Shown here: positions 10,380 to 21,995 of the stretch, piece after piece
How the letters are laid out: each line of letters starts with the position of its first letter
How positions within the stretch are numbered: position 1 is the first letter of the stretch
NCBI GenBank assembly: GCA_947034895.1
Contig: OX344764.1
Span: forward strand, 20,212,001-20,276,000
Length of the DNA stretch: 64,000 nucleotides
Reading direction: 5' to 3'
DNA from: Rhytidiadelphus loreus
Taxonomy: Eukaryota; Streptophyta; Bryopsida; Hypnales; Hylocomiaceae
Position numbers and translations under genes: made by a program
The notes under the pieces: generated by a model
What the model saw: the letters and a program-made list of their open reading frames with translations, nothing else
Database searches by the model: none
What the model was told of the DNA's origin: nothing

Positions 10380-11440
10380 TCTTGAAGTTAAACATCAAAT
10401 GGAGAATGCCACTATCACCTGGAAACTCCTTCCACTCCATTGGAATGTCAACACTTTTCAGTTACACAAGCTCAAGATACCAAGTGAACTCCACCACGTT
10501 ATACACTATGACTATGTCAATGAACATCATGGCTAGTTCATATAGGCAAACCTTGATATTAGATTGTATTAAATCACAGATGAAAATGTCATGTGCTTGT
10601 GTAAGTTTGATAAAAGAAAATAGACAACATTCAACATAGGTATGAAGCAAGCCAGCAAGAGAAGGACCTCAACATCAGATAGAAAGTCGAAGGTACTAGC
10701 AACAGCAACATTGCCTTTTTGGCTGGCAGATTTAGACATGTCCAAACCCATCTTCACCAACAAGGTTTTGTATCATAATTCTTTGCGTTGGGATTCTTAT
10801 GGAAATCTAATGTGTCTAAATATTCCTCAACATTCTTTTGGCTTTAGTTTCCATGAGATCAACTAGCTTTTGTAGCTCATAAAGTCGTTTGTAACTATGG
10901 CAAAAATATGAATACATAGACTAGAACAAATTTTCCAATCGTGAAACCATGGGGTAGTTAGAAAGTTTCTCTAATCTCTACCACCAAGTTTATTCTATGA
11001 GTAGCATAGCTAGTACCAAGCACAAAAAGGATCCATTTCTCTTCTTTGGTCCTTAGAATGTAGAGACCCCATCAACACCAAAGCAAACAAGTTTAGAGGT
11101 TGTGTCTTCTTGGCTTAGCCCTCCGCCCCTCCCTCTCCCAACAAATAATACATGATAGCATTTGTCAAATGGTCCACAGTGCCCCTATTAGAAACACAAG
11201 ATAGATGCAACAAATGTTGAACCCTTTCCCAAGAGTCCATTGTATAAACATGCACACCAAGCCATGAAGTATTGTCAATTGTTGTAACTTCATTTGCACT
11301 AATGGAAATGATGTGCAAAGATTGAACCACAACCTTCAAAGCTAATAGAACAAAATCATGAATATGCTCACTCATCTTCCAACTACTACTCTCATACCAA
11401 TGTTTTTTGGATAAATTCTTCACCTTAAGGTGCCTCAATA
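10380..11440 (-). pseudogene. Decayed DUF4371-type (hAT-like) transposase
   Basis: On the minus strand, fragments in order from 11438 down match the plant DUF4371/ZMYM1-like transposase pattern. They include SANEVTTIDNTSW..VHVYTMDSW at 11115-11438, a segment like CFGVDGVSTF near 11070, PMVSRLENL near 10945, and the C-terminal LLACFIPMLN and DIFICDLIQSNIKVC segments around 10560-10700. Stops and frameshifts separate them, so this is a dead copy. It is a different hAT branch from the element at 1638-9105. The boundaries are approximate; 11440-12120 upstream probably belongs to the same element but shows no clear domain. Confidence 0.7.
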
Positions 11441-12120
11441 AATATTGGTCATGTTCATAATCAATTATTGGACAACTGTGACTCAGGGTGGAGAACTATA
11501 CTCCCTTTTGTTGGATTTTGCCCTCTAGGCCGACGACTAGAAACTCTACCATGCTTCCACCTTGCCTAAGACTAGCCTACAATTTGTAATACTTTAGGAG
11601 CTTACAATCAACCTTTGTGAATGTGTCACCTTTCTTGAGGTGAAGGAAGGGCATCCCCATCCTCACATGTCCTTTTCCCCTCATGCTTCTTCAAGCTGCA
11701 TGTCCTTCTTGGACACCATCACCTTGTGTCTTCCACTAATAGTGCTGTAGCTTTGAAAAACAACTCTAGTCAAGTCACCATTAGCATCAAACTCCCCTTC
11801 TGCCTAGGTATACTTGCAAGTCTACACAACTTGCCACCTTTTTGTTATCATGCTTGGTGCAATTTTTTTCCTTTTTAGTGCGTAGAAAGCAATGGTGTTT
11901 GCAACTCCCCTATTCTTTCCCCTCCATCATTGATAGACCACAGTCATCTCTAATGGAGATTGATGTTGCATAGGTGGACACAAAGAATCCAACAACCGGG
12001 TTTTAGAAGTTACATGAGTGACCACCTCCGCCATGCTGTTCAAAATGTCAATGATAAGGGGTGGAGGAGTTGTCGGAAGAAGAAATGTCCCCACACCTCG
12101 GTTGTTGCGGTTGGACCACA

Positions 12121-12347
12121 CACTATAAGAAACTCATGTTTTTTGTGACGAGCCCTGATTTTTTCTGACGGATTTTTTTTGATGTCTAAGTTGACATTTA
12201 GCTGTTTTTACGTTTTTAATTATGTTCATTAGATCAATTGGATGTCATGAAAAACATAAAAAACAACTAAATGTCAACTTAGACATCAAAAAAAATCTGT
12301 TAGAAAAAATTAGGGCTCGTCACAAAAAACATGGGTTTCTTATAGTG
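12121..12347. mobile_element. CACTA-type MITE with 3-bp target duplication
   Basis: The element starts CACTATAAGAAAC and ends with its complement at 12347. The two arms are nearly identical over about 95 bp (12121-12215 against 12253-12347), so almost the whole element is a hairpin. It is flanked by ACA on both sides (12118-12120 and 12348-12350). The CACTA ends and 3-bp duplication are the hallmarks of the CACTA (CMC) superfamily. It has no coding capacity. Confidence 0.9.
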
Positions 12348-13590
12348 ACAATGTCTTTACTTTGAAATTGTCGGGCAACTTTAAGCGAGGCGCTATCAAA
12401 ATCAATCCTACACTCCAAGTCCACCACGATAGAAGAAAACTACAAAAGTGAGGTCAATTGACTAGCAAGGAAAGCAAGGAATGCAATAAATGTTAGTGAA
12501 AGTGAAATCGGGAACATGGATTTTCATAGCGAGTTTGCAACCAGATTACCAAAAGTCCAAAATCCATTCCCCAATGTTCACAAATGTAAACTCCAACGAA
12601 CTGAATACCTCACTCAATCAAAGCCTCCATTTCCAATGAATGTAGTGAATGCAAGAGAACATCATCTCAAAAATTACACCACCTCCAAGAATTGGCGCTC
12701 ACAATTTCAAATGATAGCACTTGAAGCCTCCATTCCTCATTAGATGAAAGAACCCTTCCCTTGCCTCAAATCTCTTATGCCAAGTTTCCAACACTAGCAT
12801 TCAAAGCACAACAAGCATTTAAGCAAGAATAATTTTTTGAATTACAATGATTCCCCAATCAGATTTGACAATCCCTCCAAAAGTTGAGATTTCCAAACCC
12901 TAGAACCAAGGCATCGATCTTGAGACTCAAGATTGAAGCGGATCACACCAGTGGAAAAAAAATGTAAGAGTAAAAAAAATCCTGTTGAAACACGCCTTAG
13001 GTAGGAGACAAAGCTGCTAATGACCCAGGTTAATGTGAAACCCTTGCCCTAATCTTGTGGCAAAATGAACAACTGCAATGGAGCCACCACTGCTACAAAT
13101 GGACGGCTCAGATTGCGTTTCGGCTAACACGTCAACCCCCCAAAGCAGCTGATGACTGTAAATAGCAATATGGATGAAGAAAAGTATTTGCAAGCTCTTT
13201 TTTCATAGATTGTGCAAAACTGCTACAACAAATTTCCCGGGATTTCCTTTTATGTACATTTAGCTCAAAAAATTTAGGTTGAAATCGGGCGATTTTGAGC
13301 CACTTTGGGAACGATGATCCGTAAAGTAACATGAAAGATCCATATAGCAACATGAAGAGTGAGAAGGCATGGATCATCAAGTGGGCGTATCCATAATGTC
13401 ACTATTCTAAGCCCTAATCTGGACTTTCAACAATATTTTTCAGCCAATAGAAGCCAAATTAAACCTCTTGCATTCAAAATTTTCGTTGAAAGATAAATTG
13501 AAGCCACATTAGAATCCTTTGTTCAATTTTGTACTTCCATACTTGTGAAACCCAATGAAGGGCGTGGGACGGGGGATGTGGAGCCCCCTT
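12348..13590. other. Moderately AT-rich stretch without a recognisable gene
   Basis: No protein family or terminal repeat is recognised. It probably consists of the older mobile-element DNA into which the MITE at 12121 inserted and the region beyond the 3' end of the LINE. Confidence 0.4.
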
Positions 13591-14500
13591 CAATTAAAAA
13601 GAACAAATTTTAGTCCCGAAAGAGATTAGGAATAGTAAAGCTCCACCGACCCTATCAAAAATATAGAAAAGAGGAGTCCATTCCTTGTGGAAGGCCTTCT
13701 CAATGCAATTGAGAGTTTCTTTGTCTTTGATGTCCCTATGGAAGTGACACCAAATAGCAATGCCAGTGTGCAACATTGAAAGTCAAGTTGAACTAAGAAT
13801 CCGTTCCCTATTTGTGTCCAAATTAGTGTACCTTTTGCTACACCTATCAGTCCAGATATACCAAATTAAAAAACTCCTAAAGAGGTTCCATGGCTGCCTT
13901 TTGTATACAAATCTCTCCAAATCTCCCATGCAATTAATTATAATATCACCAAATAAAACCTGCTCCAAGTTAAAGAAAGAAGGTGCCCCAACCCTAGCTG
14001 CTAAATTGTTAACCCTTTGTCATAACTCCTAGGTGCAGCTGCAATCCCAAAACAAATGTTTGGTTGTTTCCTTAGAATAGCCACATAAGGAACAACCCAC
14101 GAACGCCGTAGGAATCCGCCAGTTGAGCCAGTCGCCTATCATGATGCCCCGGTTTAGGACCTGCCATGTAAATATTGCTTGTTTCCTTGGCCGTGCCCTG
14201 CGCCACAGAAGCTACAGCGCATGTTTGATCTGGACCCCTGAAAGGCCTTGGACTATGAGTATCCGTACTACTGTAGGTTGTGCTCCCACTTTGTCTAGCC
14301 TCTCTTTGTATCCCTTTTTGATGTGTATGCAAAAAAGGGTGTTTCTTTGATCACGCCGATTTTCTTCCACCTCCAGTCTCCCGAATCCCAATTCGAGTTG
14401 TTCAGGGCCGGTTCTAAGAATGTCCACAGTATGTCCGGATGCAGTGGCTGCGCGGAAGGATTGCATTCTGCAAAAGTTCTGTTGCTCACACTCTACCGGG

Positions 14501-14860
14501 AAGGGTTGTACACTACGACACCGCGACACCGCGACAAACAGACATCACACGACGTCCAATAGAGCCCTCGAGATGTCAAGTTGACCAAACGTCAAGTTGA
14601 CTTTAAAAAAATCCTCCTTTGTTTACGATTTTGACATATTCAAGTCTTATTTTTATAAAGTGTTTCAATTTAATAAATACACATAACATTTTAAATTCAA
14701 GTTCATAATTATAGTGAGATTTCAAAGTTTTATTAGCTGTGAAAATGGCCCTACTCAACAACATGTCTAGTAAACTCGACACTTAGTGACATGCGACATG
14801 CGACATCAGACGTCATACACGACGCCAAAACTCAAAAATATGTTAGACAAGACAACCCTG
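14501..14860. mobile_element. Non-autonomous hAT element (360 bp) with 8-bp target duplication
   Basis: The left end AAGGGTTGT (14501) and right end ACAACCCTG (14860) are terminal inverted repeats of hAT type (CAGGGTTGT with one changed base on the left). The same 8 bp, CTACCGGG, flanks both sides (14493-14500 and 14861-14868), the duplication length of hAT elements. Short GCGACAC and GCGACAT repeats lie inside both ends. It has no ORF. Its right end (14763-14860) is nearly the same as 9009-9105, so it is a deletion derivative of the same family as the large element, presumably moved by a related transposase. Confidence 0.93.
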
Positions 14861-15483
14861 CTACCGGGATATGTGATAGCATTTTCTGTCTCTTGAACCT
14901 TCCTTTTTCTGTCATTGCCCTTTTCCTCGGTAGGCAGCTTTGTATATGCGCCGGTGAGCATCAGTCTTTTTTCATTCAATCCCATAAATGATGAATCTGA
15001 CACCTTTGTAATACTCGCCCTGACCCAAAGATGTAACTTGTGATTCCTTCCCATATCGAGCGGTGTACCTTCTTCCTCCAATAGCATAGGATTGCCAAAA
15101 AGAGGTTGGCGGAGTTGCCGGAGCACGCTGTACGCATCCTGAGGCTCTACCACCTCTAAGTTGCCTCAAATTGCTATAAACACCTTGAGATAGGCGTTTG
15201 TCAAGGCTAAGTGGTTATTCTTGCATACCCCTTTGCTATAAAATAACTAGTTTGGAGATTCATGCCACTTGGCATTGCCTAGTAGTCTTGCCGTCCCAAT
15301 CTTATGTTTGAGTAATATTTTTCAAGGCTCAAAGCTAGGGAATAACCCCCGTACGACCATTTTTGCCAATAAGGCTTGTATTTGCACTTGCGGATTAATA
15401 AATTTGATCCCCCCCTCTGTCAATGGTTGAATGCACACATTCCACATAACCCTAGGAGCGCATCTGCCCTCGTCCATACCTGT

Positions 15484-17780
15484 CTAGACATACGTCCTTG
15501 TGAGCCCTCTAATCAAGTCGTAGTTTTTTGCCGATAGACCGCAACATGCTGCGGTGTACCAACAGGTTGCCAAAAGCACCTGATTGCATATGAGCACCCT
15601 CCCCGCCAAAGATAGTGACTTTGCTGTCCAATATCCCAATTTCTTCTTAAGGGAAGAAATCAAGGGTATTGTGTTCATATCCAGCGGTAAATGAAATCCA
15701 ATGAGCGGTCCTAAATACCGCACTTCTATTCCTTCGGGGACCCATTGTAACCCCAAGTCTTCCCCCCAAATAAAATCTCGGACTTTTGCCAAAGCTCGTA
15801 TCATTGGTGACTTGTCCCAATTGATCTTGGAATCTGACGCCAAGCAAAAAATCGAAAGGACTTTCTGTGCCCAAGTGAGATTGAGGGTTGTCCCAAGGAG
15901 GTAAAGAGCCATGTCATCCGCATAACCCACGTCCTTCAACTCTTTCCCCTCCAGCAGCTTAAGTCCTTGTATGCCGTATCTTTCGTCCTCCAACATGAAT
16001 CCCAATGCGTCCACCACTATAAATAAGAATGGAGCCAGTGGGCAACCCTATCTAACTAACCGTGACAATCCGAAGCTCTCACTCACCTCCCCATTAACCA
16101 AGACCGAAGACGTAGCATTCTTATAAAGGGCCATCACTCCCCAAATGAAGTCTCCATAGAATCCCCTCTTGCGAAGTACTGCCTCCATGAATGGCCATGA
16201 TATCCTATTATAGGCTTTTTCAAAATCCAATAGCAGTAGGGCCAAGTCTTGACCAGATTCTTAAGTGAAATGCATAGCCTCCTGGGCTAAAAAGACATTA
16301 TCCAGGATGCATCTCCCTTGGACAAACCCCGTTTGGCTTGGCCAAACAATTTTTGGTAATATTGACTGGAGTCTTTGAGCCAGAACCTTCGCTACTAGCT
16401 TGTAGAATGAAGACAGTAAGGTTATAGGCCTTTAGTTATTGATTAAGCACGTGTCCCCCCCCCCTTTGGTAGGAGCGTAATAATGCCCTTGTTGTGTTCC
16501 GCGGACAGCTCTCCTATCCTCAATACTTCCTTCACCGCCTTGAATAATTTAGCCTCCATCGTGTTGGAGAAGGCTTTGAAAAAATCTGTCGGTATTCTGT
16601 CCTCCATTGCTGCTTTATTGGTCGAGAGTTCCGATATTACTTCCTACAACTCGGACATTGTGAGTGGTTTTGCGAAGAGCTGATTTTGCGCCTTAGTAAT
16701 GAACTTGGATACGCTTGATAAAACCATACGCCATGCCTCGACCTTGTCTGTTTCTTGATCCGCCGTGTAGAGAGTCTTATAAAAATTTGTTATTGCTGCC
16801 ATCTTGTTTGCCTGGTCCAACAGGATTTCGCCTCCAACCTGCAATTGTGATATGTGCGACCTTTTGTGTATGTCCTTGAAGATTTGGAAAAATTCTTTAG
16901 TGTATCTATCTCCGTTTTTCAACCACCGCTCTGAAAGTGCATGGTATTGGGCTTCTAAAAGCTTGAGGGTAATTCCATAGAGTGTGGTGCGGGCTGTGTC
17001 CAGCCTCTCCGTGGCCTCCTCATCCCATGGATTCCACTATAGCAGCATTTCTTCCACCTTGATCCTATCCAATACCGCCCGCTCAGCTCTAAAGTTGGCG
17101 ATTTTCTGCTCTTTCACGATCTTCCCGACTTCCTTTAGAACCCTGCCTTGGGCCTCCGACATCCAAGCCATCCACGAGTCCCCCTCCGCCGGTCCAATCT
17201 GATTCTGCCATTCTACCTGTAATCTCTCCCATAACTCCAGGCTGCGAAGTATCTTGATCTGAATGGTTTCCCTTTTAGCTTTTTTCCTTTTGCAAGGGAT
17301 AAGCTGAAAAGAGATCGGCGTATGATCGGAGATTTTCGTGTAGGGATGAGTGCTAAGCACTGCCCCTTGATTCTGCAAAGCCAATGACACATACAGCCTG
17401 TCTACACGCGCCTCTCGTTACTGCTCCCCCTTCCGGCTTAGGTCCCAGGTGAATCTTTTATCCAAGTCTTTCCTTACGAAATCGAATAGTCATACATCCT
17501 GCAGGCCATAATGGTTGGTCAATCTCGAACATGCCGCTTTTTCACGGTAGTTTGGCTGCGTATAGTAATGGAAGGTTCTCCGTCTATCCTCCTCCAATTC
17601 CACCATGTTCAAGTATCTTCCGAGAATAAACACGCCCCCTTCTAGGTTTGCCTCCACAATCCTCTGCCATAAATCACACCTATCTTGGGAAGTTTCGAGG
17701 GCATAAATATTGACAATTGTAACCTTTTTTTGTTTTTCTGAAACCACTGTGATGTACTGCGCGTACCCCTCTAGGATCAC
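15484..17780 (-). pseudogene. LINE ORF2 remnant: endonuclease and reverse transcriptase
   Basis: This encodes an APE-type endonuclease followed by non-LTR reverse transcriptase, used for target-primed reverse transcription. The endonuclease part is at 17780-17490. The linker and RT start, with the TKEFFQIF and FYKTLYT segments typical of plant L1, are at 17390-16644. The RT palm LDFEKAYNRISW is near 16220. The YADD active site at about 15913-15924 is intact within the frame 16017-15484, which continues into the thumb (SLAGRVLICNQVLLA). Stops at several points, including one near 16047, break the frame. Confidence 0.85.
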
Positions 17781-18395
17781 CCCCTCGACCTTGACCTATG
17801 CCGCCAGGTTTTTATTGATAAGTATCCCTGTTCTAGCCCTCCATCTGCCTGCCACTCCTTCCCCTTTAATCACCAGGTTCTAAGCTCGATAGTCGTTCGC
17901 GTAAGGGAGGCTGCGGCTCCTCCACTCACAAAGCTCCTTGTCCATCCAGTGCTCTTTTATGAGTATAATTTGGAGCTATGGGGATAATCTTTCGAATGTC
18001 CTCCTGATGTGTACTTGTTTTTGGAAGCCCCTACTACTGACTCCTACACCTCGGATATTCAAGGTGGAGATAACCAAACCTTTGGCTATCATTCTGCCTT
18101 GAGCTCAAGCGAGCATGCCATCTCCGTATCCTCATTTTTTTCCGGTTTGGTGTCGTATATTTTTTGTCTCTTCACTATCTACTCCAGCGATATCTGCATC
18201 CATGGAAGCCATCCCAGTATCCCACCTGCAATTCTTCTGGTTTTGCTATCAACGCCTAGTCTTTGATTAGGCAATTTACCTTAGCCCTCCCATTGCCGGA
18301 TGAGAGTTTCGATATCACCCCTTCTACAGTTCATATTTGCCTGACCCCTTTAATGCATTTCGCTTTTTCCATAACCTTGAGCCCCGCTAAAACGG

Positions 18396-19912
18396 TCACC
18401 TCGTGATTCCCATCAACCTCATCCTACCGTGCCGACCACTCCACCGAACTCCAATTCTGGAGGCTTGGAGGCTTCCTGAGCATGGCCTCCATGTGTGTTC
18501 GTAGCATCTCCAAGATCCTGGCCTTCCTCTATTCAATGTCTTCATCAATTCATCCAAATTTTTGAACGAGAGCCCTACTGCCTTGCAAGCCACTTGTTTC
18601 TCGTTGGTCCCCCAAGCAGCAAGTGCCTTTCCCCTTTCACGTCTTTGTATAACAAAGGCCATACCGTAATGAATTTTTAACCTTTTTTGGGCAGGATCAA
18701 ATCCCTTGTTTGGAATGTCTCCCAGAGTTCTTCCGTGCTCCAATCCACCCACCATTTTGATGCCGGTTTGTTGGATGTCTTCTCGCTTTTTTTGTCCCAA
18801 AATTTCCCCTTGAGAGGATCTTCTGCCAAAAACCCGCCCTCCTCCGAGCCCAAGCTGTGCGTTTCCTTGTTTGTGGCCTCTTTGAGGTCTCTGTTGGCGG
18901 TTGCTTTCATGGTGCTCCTTAGTATTACCCCTTCCCTTACACCTTTGGCCGGGGGTGGGGTTTTCAGAGCCGCTTTCACTTTCTCCACGAAGGATTCCCA
19001 ATCTTTTTACGTGTTCCTCTTGAACCGAACTGCCTAGCACCAAGAAATCTTATTTCCAAAGGATCGAGTCCCCAACTGCGGCATCTATGTTTGGCTTCTC
19101 CACCTTTGCTTTCGCCACCTGATGAACCTCCTGCTCTTGTTTGTCTATCCTCAATTTGTTACTCCCTCCATTACGCTTTTTTCCCTTCTTTCGTACCATG
19201 ATGAATCCGTTAGTGGGGTCTTCTTGCTGTTTTTGCATGACTGTAAGCTCTAGAGCCTTTGATTTTGGTTTCCGCCCCCTTGAGTAGTCGTTCAACATGT
19301 GGCGGAAGCCACGGCATCGGTTGCATTGGTTCAGCAAACTAGAGTAGCTGACCACCTAATCTACATACTTGACCATATTTGTGCCTTGCTGGAGCTGCGG
19401 AATATTGACGTACCCTAGGAGAGTTTTCAACTCTTCCACTATCACGTTGACAATTGGGCCTGCCAGTCTCTTGCACGCAGATTCCGCTTATTCAATCGAG
19501 ATCACCTCTCCTATTAGACTTGCGATTTTCCTGAGCCAATCCGGGGTCTGTAGAACCAAATCTAAGTTCGGAAATTGGACTCTGATGGTTGTTCCTATTT
19601 TCATTTTAGGGTTTAGAGCCTCTGCCGAAAACCCCTTTTCCCACGGATAGAATCTAACTGTCTTCTCTCCCCACTCGAGTAACCCCATCCTCAGATAGCT
19701 CTCTGCCATCTCGTACGTAGAGAACTCAAGCCTAAAGAAACCTCAAGAGAGCATTTGGATACCGCTAAAGAATTCCTTTTTTTTTCTTCTAAAAATTTGG
19801 ATAACAGTAAATGACCTGTGGCTGGGCGAAAGACTTTACCCAGAACAAGGCGCTTGAAAAGCTCTTCCCTTGCGCTCCTCAGCCCTTTCAGTTCTGTTGT
19901 AGAAAACAACAT
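18396..19912 (-). pseudogene. LINE ORF1 remnant (DUF4283 plus CCHC)
   Basis: This encodes the RNA-binding, gag-like ORF1 of plant L1 elements. Frames 19912-19691 (LVLGKVFRPATGHLL) and 19709-19488 (KIGTTIRVQFPNLDL, then DWLRKIASLIGEV) together cover the DUF4283 pattern. Frame 19355-19050 has a zf-CCHC_4-like knuckle, CNRCRGFRHMLNDYS, in which the last cysteine is missing, followed by a Lys-rich segment. Frame 19043-18396 is a hydrophilic linker. At least three frame changes are needed, so it is a pseudogene. Confidence 0.7.
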
Positions 19913-20589
19913 TTTTGGCTTCTACACAAGGTCAATCTTCGGCAGCACCCGCTCCTACTGCGCCCCCCAATTGTTGGCTGAGTCTCCTTTTGCTTCCTCA
20001 GTTGTCTTCTCTTGTGGGCGTTGTTCATGGGAGTCTGCGGACGCCTAGCCATCGCCCCTCAACTCCGGCAACCTCTGAACTTGGTCCAACTCCATTCTCG
20101 TTTATTGTGCGGAAACCTAACTCCTGTATTGTTGCAACATGCAGATGATAGTGACCTAAGATTGGTGTAAGCGATCGTGGTCCAGGGTCTAAGGTGTGTG
20201 CTAAAGCAACGCAACAACTCTTCAAAAACTGGTACCTGTGCACTCTTATTCCCTCCCCAAACTCTAGATTATCCTAAGGCAGTGGCAATCAGAAAAAGGC
20301 CCTCAATGATTCTTCTTTCCTTTTCCAATGCTATCTCTAATTTCTAGCTAAGCTCTCTCTCCTCCAAACTCTGGAACCCGCTTGCCGATCGACCATTTGC
20401 ATTGGAATAGAAGCAACAACGCCATTACGGCTGCCAAAACCCTAATCGGGTTTAACAATCTTTCTGTCCGAAAACAACTTTGTATTGCTTTGATTCCTTT
20501 GAAACAGGGGCCAATTAGTTCGCTTTTGCTCCCTTGTCCCTCTGAGAATGATTGCTCCACTAGATATTTCCAGATACACATCGCAAACA

Positions 20590-21515
20590 TTAACCCCTAA
20601 AGGACCAGGGCCGTTTTTCTATCAAAAACTACTCAAAACTACCATTTTTGCTGCATTCATCCAAAAAAAATAAAAAAAATACATTATTTTAGAATCTAAC
20701 CATAGGATCTTGTACTTTACTAGTCTACTATCATGTGGTAAGAAATTCATGGAGTTTGACCGTACAGATTGGAAGATATTAGCATTCAAAGTTGAAAAAA
20801 GAAAGTTTCTTTGAACACTAGCCTACAACTTCAGATGACTTTGAATGCCATTTGTGGAAAAAATTTACATCATAGACCTTGAATAAATAAAAAATTGTAT
20901 TGAATAATTGAGTTGAAAGTCTAGAATTTTTTTTTTTAAAAACCCGATTGATTTTCATTCTTTAAAAAATTGTACACTAGAAGTAGGTCCAAGATTGAAA
21001 GAAAAACTAAATCGTTAATAGCTCTAAAATGGGATTGAAACATAATAATCTCAACTGTGAGATTGTTCTAAATAGAAAACTTAACCTTGTCAAACAGTTT
21101 TTGTTGAAAAATTGTGAAAATTGCATTCAGAATTGAATCCTATAAGTTATTTTTTCAAACAAGATTGTTCAAAACTTTCACATTACTAATCCAAATGGAA
21201 TGAATCAAAGCTTCAGATGTAGACAAAAATATGATCCTTTAAGAAGAAAAAAAATTAAAAAATTAATTTCAAATTTTTGTAAATTTATTTTTCTGCCCGG
21301 TGACGTGAAAATTATGTTTAAGATCCCATAACTTTTGCTCCCGGGCACCAATTGAAATAGAATTTATATTCCCATATTGAAATAGAATTTATATTCCCAT
21401 GAAGCTCGTAAGTTCTCCTTATCTTATGAGAAAGTTTCAAAAAAATTCACTAAAAATCCATTTTGCCCGAAATCCATTTTGTCCCCCGAGGGGACAATGG
21501 TCCTTTAGGGGTTAA
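20590..21515. mobile_element. TIR element (926 bp), TTAACCCCTAAAGGACCA ends
   Basis: The first and last 18 bp (20590-20607 and 21498-21515) are perfect inverted repeats. The interior is AT-rich with no significant ORF. If the outer TTA/TAA is excluded, the element is flanked by TA on both sides, which would fit a Tc1/mariner-type duplication, but the class is not certain. A relative is at 48518-49140 and an end-like sequence at 25508. Confidence 0.75.
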
Positions 21516-21995
21516 ATATTCTCTCTATACAGTAGAGCTGACAAACACAACCATCCAAAAGCAACACACAGTTGGAGATATTCCCCCATAACACCACCTA
21601 TAAACTTAGTACGCAAAAAAACTTAATGTAGACGATGTGCAATCTTGATTCGCTTCAGATTGCACATGTTCGTATCCAATATTGAATAATCATGATCTCA
21701 GAACAGAACAATGCACATGCAATGAGGCCGACACCACAGCAGATTTCTGCCATCGGAATGGTGTCGCAACTACCGATTCCACCTCGAGCATCCTGCTGAC
21801 ATCAGTCTTTCACAATCAAGGAGCGTTACAGCGTAGCCTGCTCCATCTATGTCCGCTCACAGCAAAGATGCCTTATCACACTGGCAGATTTATCAATCGT
21901 TGCTTCCAGCTCTGTGACTAACTCAGGTGCTAGGGTTGCAGAGAAATTAGCTAGAGTTACAGCGCCTCTTATTCGAGGCCAAAACAATGAGGTCG

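Larger units (their letters stand above)
13590..20340 (-). mobile_element. Degenerate L1-type LINE retrotransposon
   Basis: Broken minus-strand frames occur in the order of a plant L1 element. From the 5' end these are a GC-richer leader (20590-19915); ORF1 (19912-18396) with a DUF4283-type domain and a damaged CCHC knuckle; an endonuclease-like segment (17780-17490, NIYALETSQDRCDLW); the reverse transcriptase (16922-15484) with LDFEKAYNRISW and the catalytic YADD; and zf-RVT and tail remnants (15153-13594). Frameshifts, stops and the changed endonuclease GDxN site (GRYLN) show it is dead. No poly(A) or target duplication was recognised, so both ends are approximate. The zf-RVT part is split by the hAT element at 14501-14860. 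Confidence 0.88.
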
